DNA from: Dokdonia pacifica
GTDB lineage: Bacteria > Bacteroidota > Bacteroidia > Flavobacteriales > Flavobacteriaceae
DNA: 64,000 bases
Direction of reading: 5' to 3'
NCBI RefSeq assembly: GCF_900188275.1
Contig: NZ_FZNY01000005.1
Location: forward strand, 186,001 to 250,000
Shown here: piece by piece, positions 41,703 to 50,692 of the stretch
How positions within the stretch are numbered: position 1 is the first letter of the stretch
Layout: each line of letters starts with the position of its first letter
Made by a program: the position numbers and the translations under genes
Notes under the pieces: generated by a model
Databases searched by the model: none
Told to the model about the DNA's origin: nothing
Seen by the model: the letters and a program-made list of their open reading frames with translations, nothing else

Positions 41703-44558
41703 ATGCCAAATTCTATTATACGAGTTCAACCCAAAATAGGTCAGCCACAACTTTTAAATTCTGAAACTATACCTTGGCAACTCGTAAAAGATACCATTAC
41801 TTCTTCTGAAACAGAAAAAACAGTAGCCATCAAAAAACAAGGGATTTCATATTCGTCACATGGAATTGAGTCCGAAAAAAGTATTCCTGTAGCTGTCCCT
41901 GGCACTATACTAAATGCTGTATTAAGGGATAAAGATTGGCTTAAAACCAATATACTAAACCAAGAACAGTTAGTAAAAGAAGGTAAAACTGTACATACTG
42001 ATTTCTTCGATCCTTTTTTTGATACCAATCAGCAATTTATACCCGATATATTTGACAAAGGCATTGAATTTTACACCTATTGGTATTACGCAGAATTTTC
42101 TTTAAAAAATGTAGCATCAAATCAACGCTTTTGGTTGAATTTTAGGGGTCTTAATTATACCGCAGATGTATTTGTAAATGGGGTTCAAAAAGGAACCCAC
42201 TTACAAGGGATGTTTTTACGAAATTCATTTGATATTACTGATTGTCCAAGTAAAGACGGTGTATATAGAGTTGCCGTTCGAATTGAACCACCATCCACCC
42301 CTGGAAAACCAACTTTAGCTAATAATGGAGGGGTTCTTAGTGTACCTAATATTGGAGAATGTGTTACTATGCGCCATACGGTAGGTTGGGATTGGACTAT
42401 TTCTATTCCAGATAGAAGTACAGGAATTTGGGATCAGGTATCGCTTACTACGACCAAAACATTAGTGATCAAACATCCTAAAGTAACAACAAAAATTAAA
42501 GGAACGACAGCTATAGTGACTATTCAGACACAAGTATATAATCCAACTAACGAGCAACAAACAGGATTTATAAGCTATGAATTGGATGGAAAAACACATC
42601 AGAAATCAGTAACGGTTGGTGCTGGAAAAACATTACAAATTGACTTCCCGCCTCTTGATATAATCAATGCTCGTTTGTGGTGGCCTCATGGAACTGACCC
42701 TATAAACCCAGAAAACAAGCCTGAGTTATACGAGCTTAATATATATGCTAGTACAACAAAAGAAATGAATGCTGCGTCGCTTTCAGATCAACATACCATA
42801 AACATTGGAATGCGAGAGTTTTCAAATGAATTGGTCAAAGTTGCAGTTCCAAATGATACAACTGGCGAGAAGACAAGAAATAGTCGTCAATTTCTTGTAA
42901 ATGGATTACCTGTCATGATTCGTGGTGGAAATTGGATGGGAATGGATACCTTATTTAGAAATAATGCAACGCGTTATAAGAATGAAGTCCGTATGCACAA
43001 AGAAATGAATTTAAACTTAATTCGTGTTTGGGGAGGTGGACATATTGAGCGTCCAGAATTTTATGAAGCTTGTGATGAATTAGGAATTATGGTGATGCAA
43101 GAATTCTGGTTTTCTAGTGAATTTATATATGAAGATTCTGAAATACCAGAAAACTATAAAACTACATGTACCCAATGCGCTATAGATACCATACAGATGT
43201 TAAGAAATCATACAAGCTTACTGTTTTGGTGTGCCGCTAATGAATCAAAACCTCCTACATCTTTACTTACAGAATTAGAAAGCTATATAGGAGAAAAAGA
43301 AGAGGCTTTATATGATACTACCCGACTGTTAGTTCATAATTCTTTAGATATAAATGGAAATGGATACCCTGGTACAGACGGACCATATGGGATTTTAGAA
43401 CTGAACAATTATTTTAAATGGTTGCCTGACGGATATACCAATTCGTTCAATCCAGAAATAGGGTCTTTAGGAATCCCTACGGTAGAAAGTATTCAAAGAA
43501 TGATTCGAGCAGAAAATTTAACATCAGTACCTGAAGAGTATGCAGTCTTTAAGAAAACAGGCAAAAACCATCCCATCGTAAATGAAAGTTGGAAACAATT
43601 AAAATATAGTCAGTATATGATTGATCATAATGTGCCAAAGCCTAGCGATCAAATCTACACATATGGAACCCCAAAAGATATCGAGGCCTATTGTGAACGC
43701 GCACAACTTGTTAATCACCTACATTATAAAGAACTATGGGAAGGTTATTTATTGCATATGAAGGAATGGTATACTGGATTAATTATTTGGAAATCTCAAG
43801 GTTGTTGGACGGGTGTAAGAGCGAAGTTATACGATTGGTTTTTAGAACAAAACGGAGGTTTTTGGGGAGTAAAAACCGCTTGCGAACCTATACACGTACA
43901 ACTAAATTTAGAAAATTATCCTACAGCAACTAGTTATGACGTACATGTTGTAAACCAAACAACCCATGAGTATAAAAACCTCAATCTTCACTGGGAAATT
44001 TATGATGTAAAAGGCAGCATTGCATCAAAAACAGTTCCTGTAAAAACGGAAGATGGCACCAATACCGTGTGTAAAACTAGTACTACTAAAATTGCAACTT
44101 TAACAATTAAAGATCTACTTACTTCATTAGACCCTGACCTATACTTTGTTATTTTAAAATTGGTAAATGGACAGAAAACAATGTCTCGAAATTTTTATTG
44201 GTTGAGTAAAAGTGGAGACTATCTACCGTTGGATGCCTACAGTACAGCATCACTAACTTATACTGCAAAAGGTCAAAAAACAACCCAAGGTAATTATACA
44301 TTGCAAACAACATTTAAAAACAATAATGATCAACTCTCTTTTTGGAATCGTTTGCAAGTTAGAAAACCAATTAAATCTAGTGAAGACATACGCGTATTAC
44401 CTGTATTTTATGAAAAAAATTATTTCTCTCTATCAAGTCAAGAACAGCTATCCATTGGTATTGAATTTCAGCACGATCAAAAAGAAGGAATTCCAGAACT
44501 ATGGATCAGAGAATGGAATCAAAAATGGGTACAAATACCTATCAATTGGGGGAAATAA
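41703..44558 (+). CDS. GH2 exo-beta-D-glucosaminidase/mannosidase-like enzyme
   Basis: A 951-residue glycoside hydrolase family 2 protein: sugar-binding jelly-roll (about 60-210, FWLNFRGLNYTADVFVNG), immunoglobulin-like domain (about 225-345), and TIM barrel (about 370-700, with LIRVWGGGHIERPEFYEACDELG by position 410-440). The acid/base is Glu514 in CAANES and the nucleophile Glu585 in FNPEIGSLGIPTVES. The 71-residue spacing and the (F)NxE-x-S/G-IPT context resemble exo-beta-glucosaminidase (CsxA) more than mannosidase. No signal peptide is visible, so it may act in the cytosol on imported chito-oligosaccharides. It is flanked by identical 70-bp elements and followed by an amine oxidase gene. 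Confidence 0.88.
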   Translation: MPNSIIRVQPKIGQPQLLNSETIPWQLVKDTITSSETEKTVAIKKQGISYSSHGIESEKSIPVAVPGTILNAVLRDKDWLKTNILNQEQLVKEGKTVHTDFFDPFFDTNQQFIPDIFDKGIEFYTYWYYAEFSLKNVASNQRFWLNFRGLNYTADVFVNGVQKGTHLQGMFLRNSFDITDCPSKDGVYRVAVRIEPPSTPGKPTLANNGGVLSVPNIGECVTMRHTVGWDWTISIPDRSTGIWDQVSLTTTKTLVIKHPKVTTKIKGTTAIVTIQTQVYNPTNEQQTGFISYELDGKTHQKSVTVGAGKTLQIDFPPLDIINARLWWPHGTDPINPENKPELYELNIYASTTKEMNAASLSDQHTINIGMREFSNELVKVAVPNDTTGEKTRNSRQFLVNGLPVMIRGGNWMGMDTLFRNNATRYKNEVRMHKEMNLNLIRVWGGGHIERPEFYEACDELGIMVMQEFWFSSEFIYEDSEIPENYKTTCTQCAIDTIQMLRNHTSLLFWCAANESKPPTSLLTELESYIGEKEEALYDTTRLLVHNSLDINGNGYPGTDGPYGILELNNYFKWLPDGYTNSFNPEIGSLGIPTVESIQRMIRAENLTSVPEEYAVFKKTGKNHPIVNESWKQLKYSQYMIDHNVPKPSDQIYTYGTPKDIEAYCERAQLVNHLHYKELWEGYLLHMKEWYTGLIIWKSQGCWTGVRAKLYDWFLEQNGGFWGVKTACEPIHVQLNLENYPTATSYDVHVVNQTTHEYKNLNLHWEIYDVKGSIASKTVPVKTEDGTNTVCKTSTTKIATLTIKDLLTSLDPDLYFVILKLVNGQKTMSRNFYWLSKSGDYLPLDAYSTASLTYTAKGQKTTQGNYTLQTTFKNNNDQLSFWNRLQVRKPIKSSEDIRVLPVFYEKNYFSLSSQEQLSIGIEFQHDQKEGIPELWIREWNQKWVQIPINWGK

Positions 44559-44630
44559 TAGTAAACGAATAGATTTTCTAGCGAAGTTCTGAAAAAAGGG
44601 GGTGAAAATGTAATACAAGGTTTATAGAGA

Positions 44631-44700
44631 TATACGCTTTCGCGAAAGCGAGTTTACGAGATTCACGACCAAAAGGGAGAGCGCAGCGGTAAAGCGTATA
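44631..44700 (+). repeat. 70-bp inverted-end element, copy B
   Basis: A base-for-base identical copy of the element at 41413-41482, same orientation, with TATACGCTTT and AAAGCGTATA ends. It lies between the GH2 and amine oxidase genes. The flanks differ from those of copy A, so the homology ends at the element boundaries. Confidence 0.93.
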
Positions 44701-44783
44701 AATGCATAAAAAAACACGTAAAAACCCTTGATACTCTTCATTATCAATTATGTATGTTTAAGAAATCATAAAACATACATCCC

Positions 44784-46688
44784 ATGGCACAATATAAAAG
44801 TCGTAAAGAGTTTCTTCAGGATAACCCTAGAGCTACCGCTTTTGCAGCATTAGCAGAAGCTACGCGTCAGCAAAATGAAATTACAGACAAAGCAATACCA
44901 CTTAAACCGGGACAGCTTAAAGATAAAGAAGTAATTATTGTAGGTTCTGGTGTAGGCGGACTTACCACTGCCTATGAATTATTAGCACAAAAATCGGGTG
45001 CTAAAGTCACCGTTTTAGAAGCGCAAAACAGAACTGGCGGACGCTGCTTAAGTTTGCGAACTGGAGATGTGTTAACCGAAGATGCAAATAGCAAATTATT
45101 TGATTCAGAACCAGGAGAGCCTCAAGTAGTGCGTTTTAAAAGACCTACAGGCGATGCAGAACCTTATTTAAATGCAGGACCTGGACGTATCCCTAGTAGT
45201 CACAAACGATTGCTACATTATCTTAAAAAATTCTCTGTAGAGGTAGAAGTATATATCATGAATTCTGAATCTAACCTCGTACAAAAGGATAAAAGTTTTG
45301 GTGGAGAAGCAATGGTATACCGTCGCTTAGATCACAATACACGTGGTTGGTTAGCACATATGGTATATGAAGAGGCAGATAGATTACTTCGTAATCCTAA
45401 ACTGGGAATTAACCAAGATCAAATAAAAAATAGAGTTGAAGAATTACAGAGCTTAATGATTAGTTTTGGAGAGTTAGATGCAGATGGAAAGTATGCGGCT
45501 ACGGCAGGAACACCTGGATTTGAAGATGGTAAAACTCGTGCAGGATATAAAGAATTGCCAGGAGTTGCCGCAGGAATTGTGGCTGACGTTTTGAGTTTTG
45601 ATAGCTTACTAGAATCAAAGTTTTGGGAAAGTACTCGTTTTTATCAGCCTGTAGATTTTTTATGGCAACCCACCCTATTTCAGCCTGTAGGCGGAATGGA
45701 TCAAGTACAGCATGCGTTTGCACAACAAGTAGCTGCGCTAGGTGGAGATATTCATTTAAACAGTCCTGTAAAAAAGATAGATTGGTGTGAAGACACCAAG
45801 AAATTTAAAGTTTATGTAAGTCAAGTAGGTACCGAAGATGTTATTGAATACAAAGCAGACTATTGTGTATGTAATCTTGCAATGCCGTTTTTAAAAGGAA
45901 TTTTATCAGAATCTTTGATGAGAAAAGGAAAGAGTGGTTTTGAAGGTCGATTTAAAGATGCACTCCATGCAGTATATGTGGCACAATTCACTCCTACCAA
46001 GGCACCTGGGTACAAACCTAGAAAAGATAAATATGTCCCACATTTTCTAGCCAATACTACAAAAGTAGGGTGGCAAGCAGATAGGCATTTATGGCAAGGA
46101 AGCCCTATCAATCCCGCTACGGGGTCTGTAGAAGATTCAGAGGTTGGAGTTGTGCCAATTTTTGGAGGTATCTCATGGACCGATAATGATATCCAACAAA
46201 TTTGGTATCCATCTACGGCATATCAAGATAAAAAAGGGGTACTCACGGGTGCTTATAATTTTGATAAAATAGCACACAAATGGGGGAAAATGCCTATTAA
46301 AAAAAGATTACATCATGCACGAGAACACGCAAAAAAATTCAATGAAAAATTTGGAGAAGGATTAGATGATGGCCTTGCCATTGCATGGCAAAACATGCCT
46401 TATATAAAAGGAGGGTGGGCGTATTGGCAAGCAGTGGGCGAATCAGAGTATGCCACAAATCAATATAATGCGATCTCTCAGGGATCAGGGATTTATGATG
46501 AAAATAGTGATACATATAGTATCCCATGCTTCTTTATTGTAGGAGATCAAATTTCATCTTTACCAGGTTGGCAAGAAGGTGCGATTGCTGCCGCTATTAA
46601 AGTAATTAGTCGTATGGCAAAACCAGAACTGGAAATTGCACCGCTAAAACGTTTACCAGATACACGTTTAATGGTAGAAGGTATTTAA
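44784..46688 (+). CDS. Flavin-dependent amine oxidase
   Basis: A 634-residue FAD enzyme of the monoamine/L-amino-acid oxidase family. The Rossmann FAD site is VIIVGSGVGGLTTAYEL (GxGxxG at 54-59), followed by VLEAQNRTGGRC. The FAD-contacting C-terminal motif is GDQISSLPGWQEGAIAAA. A substrate-domain middle section lies at about 230-460. There is no signal peptide, though the N-terminal 45 residues are an unusual helical extension. It would oxidise an amine or amino acid to imine plus H2O2. Its place 225 bp after a glucosaminidase-like gene invites a link to amino-sugar use, unproven. Confidence 0.87.
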   Translation: MAQYKSRKEFLQDNPRATAFAALAEATRQQNEITDKAIPLKPGQLKDKEVIIVGSGVGGLTTAYELLAQKSGAKVTVLEAQNRTGGRCLSLRTGDVLTEDANSKLFDSEPGEPQVVRFKRPTGDAEPYLNAGPGRIPSSHKRLLHYLKKFSVEVEVYIMNSESNLVQKDKSFGGEAMVYRRLDHNTRGWLAHMVYEEADRLLRNPKLGINQDQIKNRVEELQSLMISFGELDADGKYAATAGTPGFEDGKTRAGYKELPGVAAGIVADVLSFDSLLESKFWESTRFYQPVDFLWQPTLFQPVGGMDQVQHAFAQQVAALGGDIHLNSPVKKIDWCEDTKKFKVYVSQVGTEDVIEYKADYCVCNLAMPFLKGILSESLMRKGKSGFEGRFKDALHAVYVAQFTPTKAPGYKPRKDKYVPHFLANTTKVGWQADRHLWQGSPINPATGSVEDSEVGVVPIFGGISWTDNDIQQIWYPSTAYQDKKGVLTGAYNFDKIAHKWGKMPIKKRLHHAREHAKKFNEKFGEGLDDGLAIAWQNMPYIKGGWAYWQAVGESEYATNQYNAISQGSGIYDENSDTYSIPCFFIVGDQISSLPGWQEGAIAAAIKVISRMAKPELEIAPLKRLPDTRLMVEGI

Positions 46689-46723
46689 TAGTATACGTGC
46701 TATACGTATGACAAACGAATACT

Positions 46724-46760
46724 AAAAATGCGATGTAGAAACAATCTACATCGCATTTTT
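46724..46760 (+). terminator. Strong terminator of the amine oxidase gene
   Basis: AAAAATGCGATGTAGA and TCTACATCGCATTTTT form a 16-bp perfect stem with an AACAA loop, 36 bp after the stop. Confidence 0.95.
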
Positions 46761-46802
46761 AATTATATCCAATAGAGACGTTATCTTTAACAAAAACAAA
46801 GA

Positions 46803-47381
46803 ATGCGTCAAGACAGAATCGTTTGTATAGGTGATAGCTTAACAGCTGGATATGGTGTTCAAACACATCATAGATGGAGTCATTTATTAAGTTGTGATTT
46901 AAATATTGACGTCATTAATAGCGGTATCTCTGGAGACACTACCGCTGGTATGCTCGCTAGATTTCATGAAATGGCTATTAAACACAATCCCTCGCATATT
47001 ATTATTACAGGAGGAACCAACGATTTGTTTTTAAATCTTTCAGACAACATCATAGTAAGTAACATTCTTGCTATGACAAGATATGCTAAGTATCATGGTA
47101 TTACTTCAATTATTGGGATTCCTACTCCATTTTTTAATCAAGAAATGAATGCAGACGAAAATCAATTTAATGATGATGCTAGTGTAAGTAAACGCATTTT
47201 CTCATTTCAAGAAATATTAAAGCAATATGCTTTGAATGACAATCACCCAATTATTGACTTTACTATACATATGACGCCAGATCTATTCTTAAAAGACGGA
47301 CTCCATCCTAATGAAAAAGGACATCGAATAATGGCTGAAAATGCAAAAGCAAGTTTGAATAATTATTTTAATCATATCTAA
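46803..47381 (+). CDS. SGNH/GDSL-type esterase or lipase
   Basis: A 192-residue hydrolase with the SGNH blocks: CIGDSLTAGYG (nucleophile Ser12), the Gly of block II in GISGDTTAGM, GGTNDLFLN (Asn oxyanion), and DGLHPNEKGH with the Asp/His pair near the C-terminus. No signal peptide is seen, so this is a cytosolic TAP/ArgE-like form. It hydrolyses esters or thioesters; the substrate is unknown. A -7-like TATCTTTA lies just upstream (about 46780). Confidence 0.88.
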   Translation: MRQDRIVCIGDSLTAGYGVQTHHRWSHLLSCDLNIDVINSGISGDTTAGMLARFHEMAIKHNPSHIIITGGTNDLFLNLSDNIIVSNILAMTRYAKYHGITSIIGIPTPFFNQEMNADENQFNDDASVSKRIFSFQEILKQYALNDNHPIIDFTIHMTPDLFLKDGLHPNEKGHRIMAENAKASLNNYFNHI

Positions 47382-47506
47382 ATATTTATTTAACTAATAA
47401 AGTAAATACACCATTATCTTCAAGAAGATCATGATACATGACTCATTTTACATCATAAATTAATTATATTTGATTGCCCTCATTTTATTAACTAACATAC
47501 CTACTT

Positions 47507-48814
47507 ATGAAAAAATCACTACTTTTTTTCATTATAATCTCGTGTGTAATAAATTCGTCAGCGCAAGAGCATTTAATAGAAATTCATCCAGAGGGCAGAG
47601 TGGCTTCATTATTAATGGAACCATCAGAATACAACAATTGGATTATTAATGATGAATTCAATAACGCCTCAATTAGACATGCCCTTTTTCAAGATATTTA
47701 TCAATTCTTTGGAGATGATTTTGACTTTGTCTTTTTAATCTTAAATGAAGATACCCGTCCTAACAACCTTCCTTTTGGTCAACTAATTAATGTATCGAAT
47801 GCTATTGAAGGCATTGGTAAAAATATATTTGATAATAGTTCCAACTACGGTTCTAATGGTCAATTAAAAGCAGTCATGCATCTAACAAGAAGAGATTATT
47901 TAAGAGCTGGACCATCGTTACATGAAATTATGCATAATTGGGGGAATTCTGGAATTTATACGGAATCAGTATCTACTACCGGAGACGATCTCACTTCATT
48001 TCCCTATATACCACATTGGGGTTTTACAGGAGGAAGTAATAAAGGGCAATTAGGAGGTTTTAGTCAAAGTACTCTTATTGAAAATGGTGGAAACTCATAT
48101 ACTGTCGAAGATTTTGGACCTAATGCAAATGGAGGTAATTCTGTTCCTTATTCTCAAATGGAACTCTATCTTATGGGTATGATTCCTATTACTGATGTTG
48201 ACCCCTTTGATGTTTTTACAGATATTACATCTTTATCAGTAACTCCGCCAGATGATCCTGATGAATTTCATTTTGAAGCAAATGATAGAACAACCTATAC
48301 CCCAGCACTTATAGAATCTACTTTAGGTACTAGGACTCCTTCTTATATAGATTCTCAAAAAGATTTTAAACTTTTAGTGTTAATTTTAACCGATACTCCT
48401 CTTAGTACAAACCAATGGGATTTAGTAAATGATCATTCTGAAAAATTTGGAAGGCCTGCATCTGATGATGCCTCCCACACTAATAATTTTTGGGAAGCTA
48501 CTAATGGGATTGGTACTTTAGAAACAGGTAATTTATTTGATTCTTTAGGTATTGATCATAGTGTCACCAGTAGCGATATAGAAATATACCCCATTCCTAC
48601 TAAGGATAACATCTTGATAACATTTAATGACCAGGTAAATATTACATCTACTTTGTTATATAATGTATTAGGTCAAAAAATAGGAGCTTATGAGTTTAAA
48701 GGTTCTTTAAATCAGAATAATATCGATATGAGCAATTACCCTTCAGGAGTCTACTATCTTACATTTATAACTAATAAAAATCAAATCGTTACAAAAAAAA
48801 TTATCAAAAATTAG
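47507..48814 (+). CDS. Secreted HExxH protein with type IX secretion C-terminal signal
   Basis: A 435-residue exported protein with signal peptide to Ala19-Gln20. The mid-part contains SLHEIMHNWG (His139, Glu140, His143), a HExxH zinc-peptidase-type site, with downstream Ser/Gly/Asp-rich stretches. The last 80 residues form a Por-secretion sorting domain (IEIYPIPTKDNILI, LYNVLGQKIGAYEFKG, LPSG-like YPSGVYYLTFI and VTKKIIKN), so it goes out through the type IX system. A third zinc ligand is not certain. A -7 box TATATTTG is at 47466-47473. Metalloprotease function is inferred. Confidence 0.85.
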   Translation: MKKSLLFFIIISCVINSSAQEHLIEIHPEGRVASLLMEPSEYNNWIINDEFNNASIRHALFQDIYQFFGDDFDFVFLILNEDTRPNNLPFGQLINVSNAIEGIGKNIFDNSSNYGSNGQLKAVMHLTRRDYLRAGPSLHEIMHNWGNSGIYTESVSTTGDDLTSFPYIPHWGFTGGSNKGQLGGFSQSTLIENGGNSYTVEDFGPNANGGNSVPYSQMELYLMGMIPITDVDPFDVFTDITSLSVTPPDDPDEFHFEANDRTTYTPALIESTLGTRTPSYIDSQKDFKLLVLILTDTPLSTNQWDLVNDHSEKFGRPASDDASHTNNFWEATNGIGTLETGNLFDSLGIDHSVTSSDIEIYPIPTKDNILITFNDQVNITSTLLYNVLGQKIGAYEFKGSLNQNNIDMSNYPSGVYYLTFITNKNQIVTKKIIKN

Positions 48815-48999
48815 AGTATCATATCACACACATTAAACAGATAGCATATATTGATAGTAAATCATATAAGAAGGATGTATCACTAAAAAACTTTGGTAAC
48901 GTAATAACTAACATAGAATTAAAAAAGAGTATATATTTTATACCTATACCTAGTACCTCCCATCATTTCTAAAACCATAATCTAAAAAATTCAACACAC

Positions 49000-49833
49000 A
49001 TGAAAACACGTATAGTATTGATGTTACTAGGTATTAGCTTAGTAAGTTCCTGTAAGAACACATCTCCATCATCTGAAGGCACCACTGAAACAACACCAAA
49101 AAAAGTCGAAGTCTCAGAAAGAAAAATCATCGATTTATCTCATACCTATTCTGATGAAACTGTATATTGGGTAACAGCAAAAGAGTTTCGTTTAGACACT
49201 GTTTTTGAAGGGCAAACGGATAAAGGATATTATTATTCTGCCTATAATTTTAGTACTGCAGAACATGGTGGAACACATATAGATGCTCCAATTCATTTTG
49301 CAGAAAAAGGCCAAACAGTCGATGAGATTCCTCTTGAAAAATTAATGGGGTCTGCTATAAAAATTGATGTATCTAATAACGCATTTAATAATCCTGATTA
49401 CTTAATCACTATAGATGATTTAAAAGCATGGGAAGCCAAAGAAAAAACTCCTATCCCAGATGGGAGTATTGTTTTATTACAAACTGGATTTTCAAAATAT
49501 TACCCTAATAAGGTAAAATATATGGGAACTGATGAACGTGGAGAAATTGCTGTTAAAAAACTTCATTTCCCTGGACTTTCTCCTGAAGCAGCAAAATGGC
49601 TCGTAGAACAACGTACTATTAATGCCATAGGAATAGACACACCAAGTATTGATTATGGGCAGTCTGAATATTTCAAAAGTCATGTCATTCTACTTTCTAA
49701 AGATATCCCTGCATTTGAAAATCTAACCAATCTTGACCAATTACCCAATCGTGGATTTGAAGTCATTGCACTACCTATGAAAATTCAAGGAGGAAGTGGC
49801 GCACCATTACGAATTGTAGCAGTAATAAAATAA
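49000..49833 (+). CDS. Cyclase-family (kynurenine formamidase-like) lipoprotein
   Basis: A 277-residue lipoprotein (lipobox Cys18, LVSSCKN). The cyclase/arylformamidase fold has IIDLSHTYSDETVYW and the metal motif HGGTHIDAP (His89, His93, Asp95), then GIDTPSIDYGQ. The usual family members hydrolyse N-formylkynurenine or related amides and are cytosolic; export as a lipoprotein is a Bacteroidota variation. Two Asp/His metal-binding sets appear complete. The substrate is unknown, as no kynurenine pathway gene is near. Confidence 0.85.
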   Translation: MKTRIVLMLLGISLVSSCKNTSPSSEGTTETTPKKVEVSERKIIDLSHTYSDETVYWVTAKEFRLDTVFEGQTDKGYYYSAYNFSTAEHGGTHIDAPIHFAEKGQTVDEIPLEKLMGSAIKIDVSNNAFNNPDYLITIDDLKAWEAKEKTPIPDGSIVLLQTGFSKYYPNKVKYMGTDERGEIAVKKLHFPGLSPEAAKWLVEQRTINAIGIDTPSIDYGQSEYFKSHVILLSKDIPAFENLTNLDQLPNRGFEVIALPMKIQGGSGAPLRIVAVIK

Positions 49834-49952
49834 CAGCATCACACTTGATCGATTCATGTATCGCTTCAAAACAGTAACTTATATTGTAAATCAAAGACAT
49901 ATCATACATTATACTGTATAGAAGTATTCGTAATATTAAAATATAACGATCA

Positions 49953-50591
49953 ATGATGTCAAGAAAATTATTAGAAATTATAGCAGTCTTTCTAACAGCT
50001 ATCGGAAAATTTGTGTTCATGGATTATTTAGAATGGAGATTCCCATATGTAGTGGGAGCTTCTCTTTTCTGGTTACTCTATATCATATACCGTTGGAGAG
50101 TTACTCCAGAAATCTTTAAAAATTGGGGATTTCGAAAAGATAATTTTAAAGAGGTTTTAAAAATCGTGTTGCCTTTTGGCATTATGGGTATACTCACTAT
50201 GATTATCATTGGTAGTATCCAAGGAACCATAAACATCACATGGCATATCATTCCTATTTTTATAAGTTATCCTATTTGGGGTACGATTCAACAGTTCTTA
50301 TTAATCGCACTTTTAGCTGGAAATTTAAGTGATTTAAACATCCCAAAACTTAGTAAGCCTATCATCATTTTAATAGCTGCACTTATGTTTGCTGGCGTAC
50401 ATTATCCATTTTGGTGGTTAATTATTGCTACGTTTATCCTTGCCATATTTTATGGTTATGTTTATTTAAAAAAACGAAATGTGTATGTATTGGGTCTTTT
50501 TCATGGTTGGTTAGGAGGTCTATTTTACTATACAGTGATGGATACCGATCCCTTTTTAGATACCTTTGGAAAACTCATTTATGGTTCATAA
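49953..50591 (+). CDS. CPBP (Abi)-like membrane protein with Gln-Gln in motif 1
   Basis: A 212-residue membrane protein with about six hydrophobic segments. It keeps motif 2 (FAGVHYPFW, His150) and motif 3 (LGLFHGWLGG, His184) of the CPBP intramembrane protease family. Motif 1, normally EExxxR, is WGTIQQFLLIALL, so both glutamates are Gln113-Gln114 and the Arg is missing. It may be inactive as a protease, or belong to a CPBP branch with another role. The start is the ATG at 49953. The repeat at 50592 begins immediately after its stop. Confidence 0.75.
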   Translation: MMSRKLLEIIAVFLTAIGKFVFMDYLEWRFPYVVGASLFWLLYIIYRWRVTPEIFKNWGFRKDNFKEVLKIVLPFGIMGILTMIIIGSIQGTINITWHIIPIFISYPIWGTIQQFLLIALLAGNLSDLNIPKLSKPIIILIAALMFAGVHYPFWWLIIATFILAIFYGYVYLKKRNVYVLGLFHGWLGGLFYYTVMDTDPFLDTFGKLIYGS

Positions 50592-50692
50592 GGCTTTGCT
50601 TTCGCGAAATCGAATTTGAGAGACCTGCCTGCCGGCAGGCAGGTTCACAACCAAAAGGGAGAGCGTAGCGTTAAAGCTTAAAAAAGCGTATA
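50592..50692 (+). repeat. Diverged 70-bp element with inserted GC-rich palindrome (copy C)
   Basis: GCTTTGCTTTCGCGAAATCG and AATTTGAGAGA are followed by the perfect palindrome CCTGCCTGCCGGCAGGCAGG (50624-50643), then TTCACAACCAAAAGGGAGAG and CGTAGCGTTAAAGC, ending AGCGTATA. Without the 20-bp insert the order matches copy A. The right end overlaps the methyltransferase gene: its last codons (Tyr-Thr-Leu-Phe) are encoded by the repeat terminus. Confidence 0.85.

Noticed and set aside
41413-44700. Composite transposon around the GH2 gene
   Set aside because: No transposase inside and elements are only 70 bp; kept as a flanking-repeat observation instead.
50411-50668. Frame ending in ...ACRQAG through the GC-rich palindrome
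   Set aside because: Created by the repeat and overlaps the CPBP gene in another frame.
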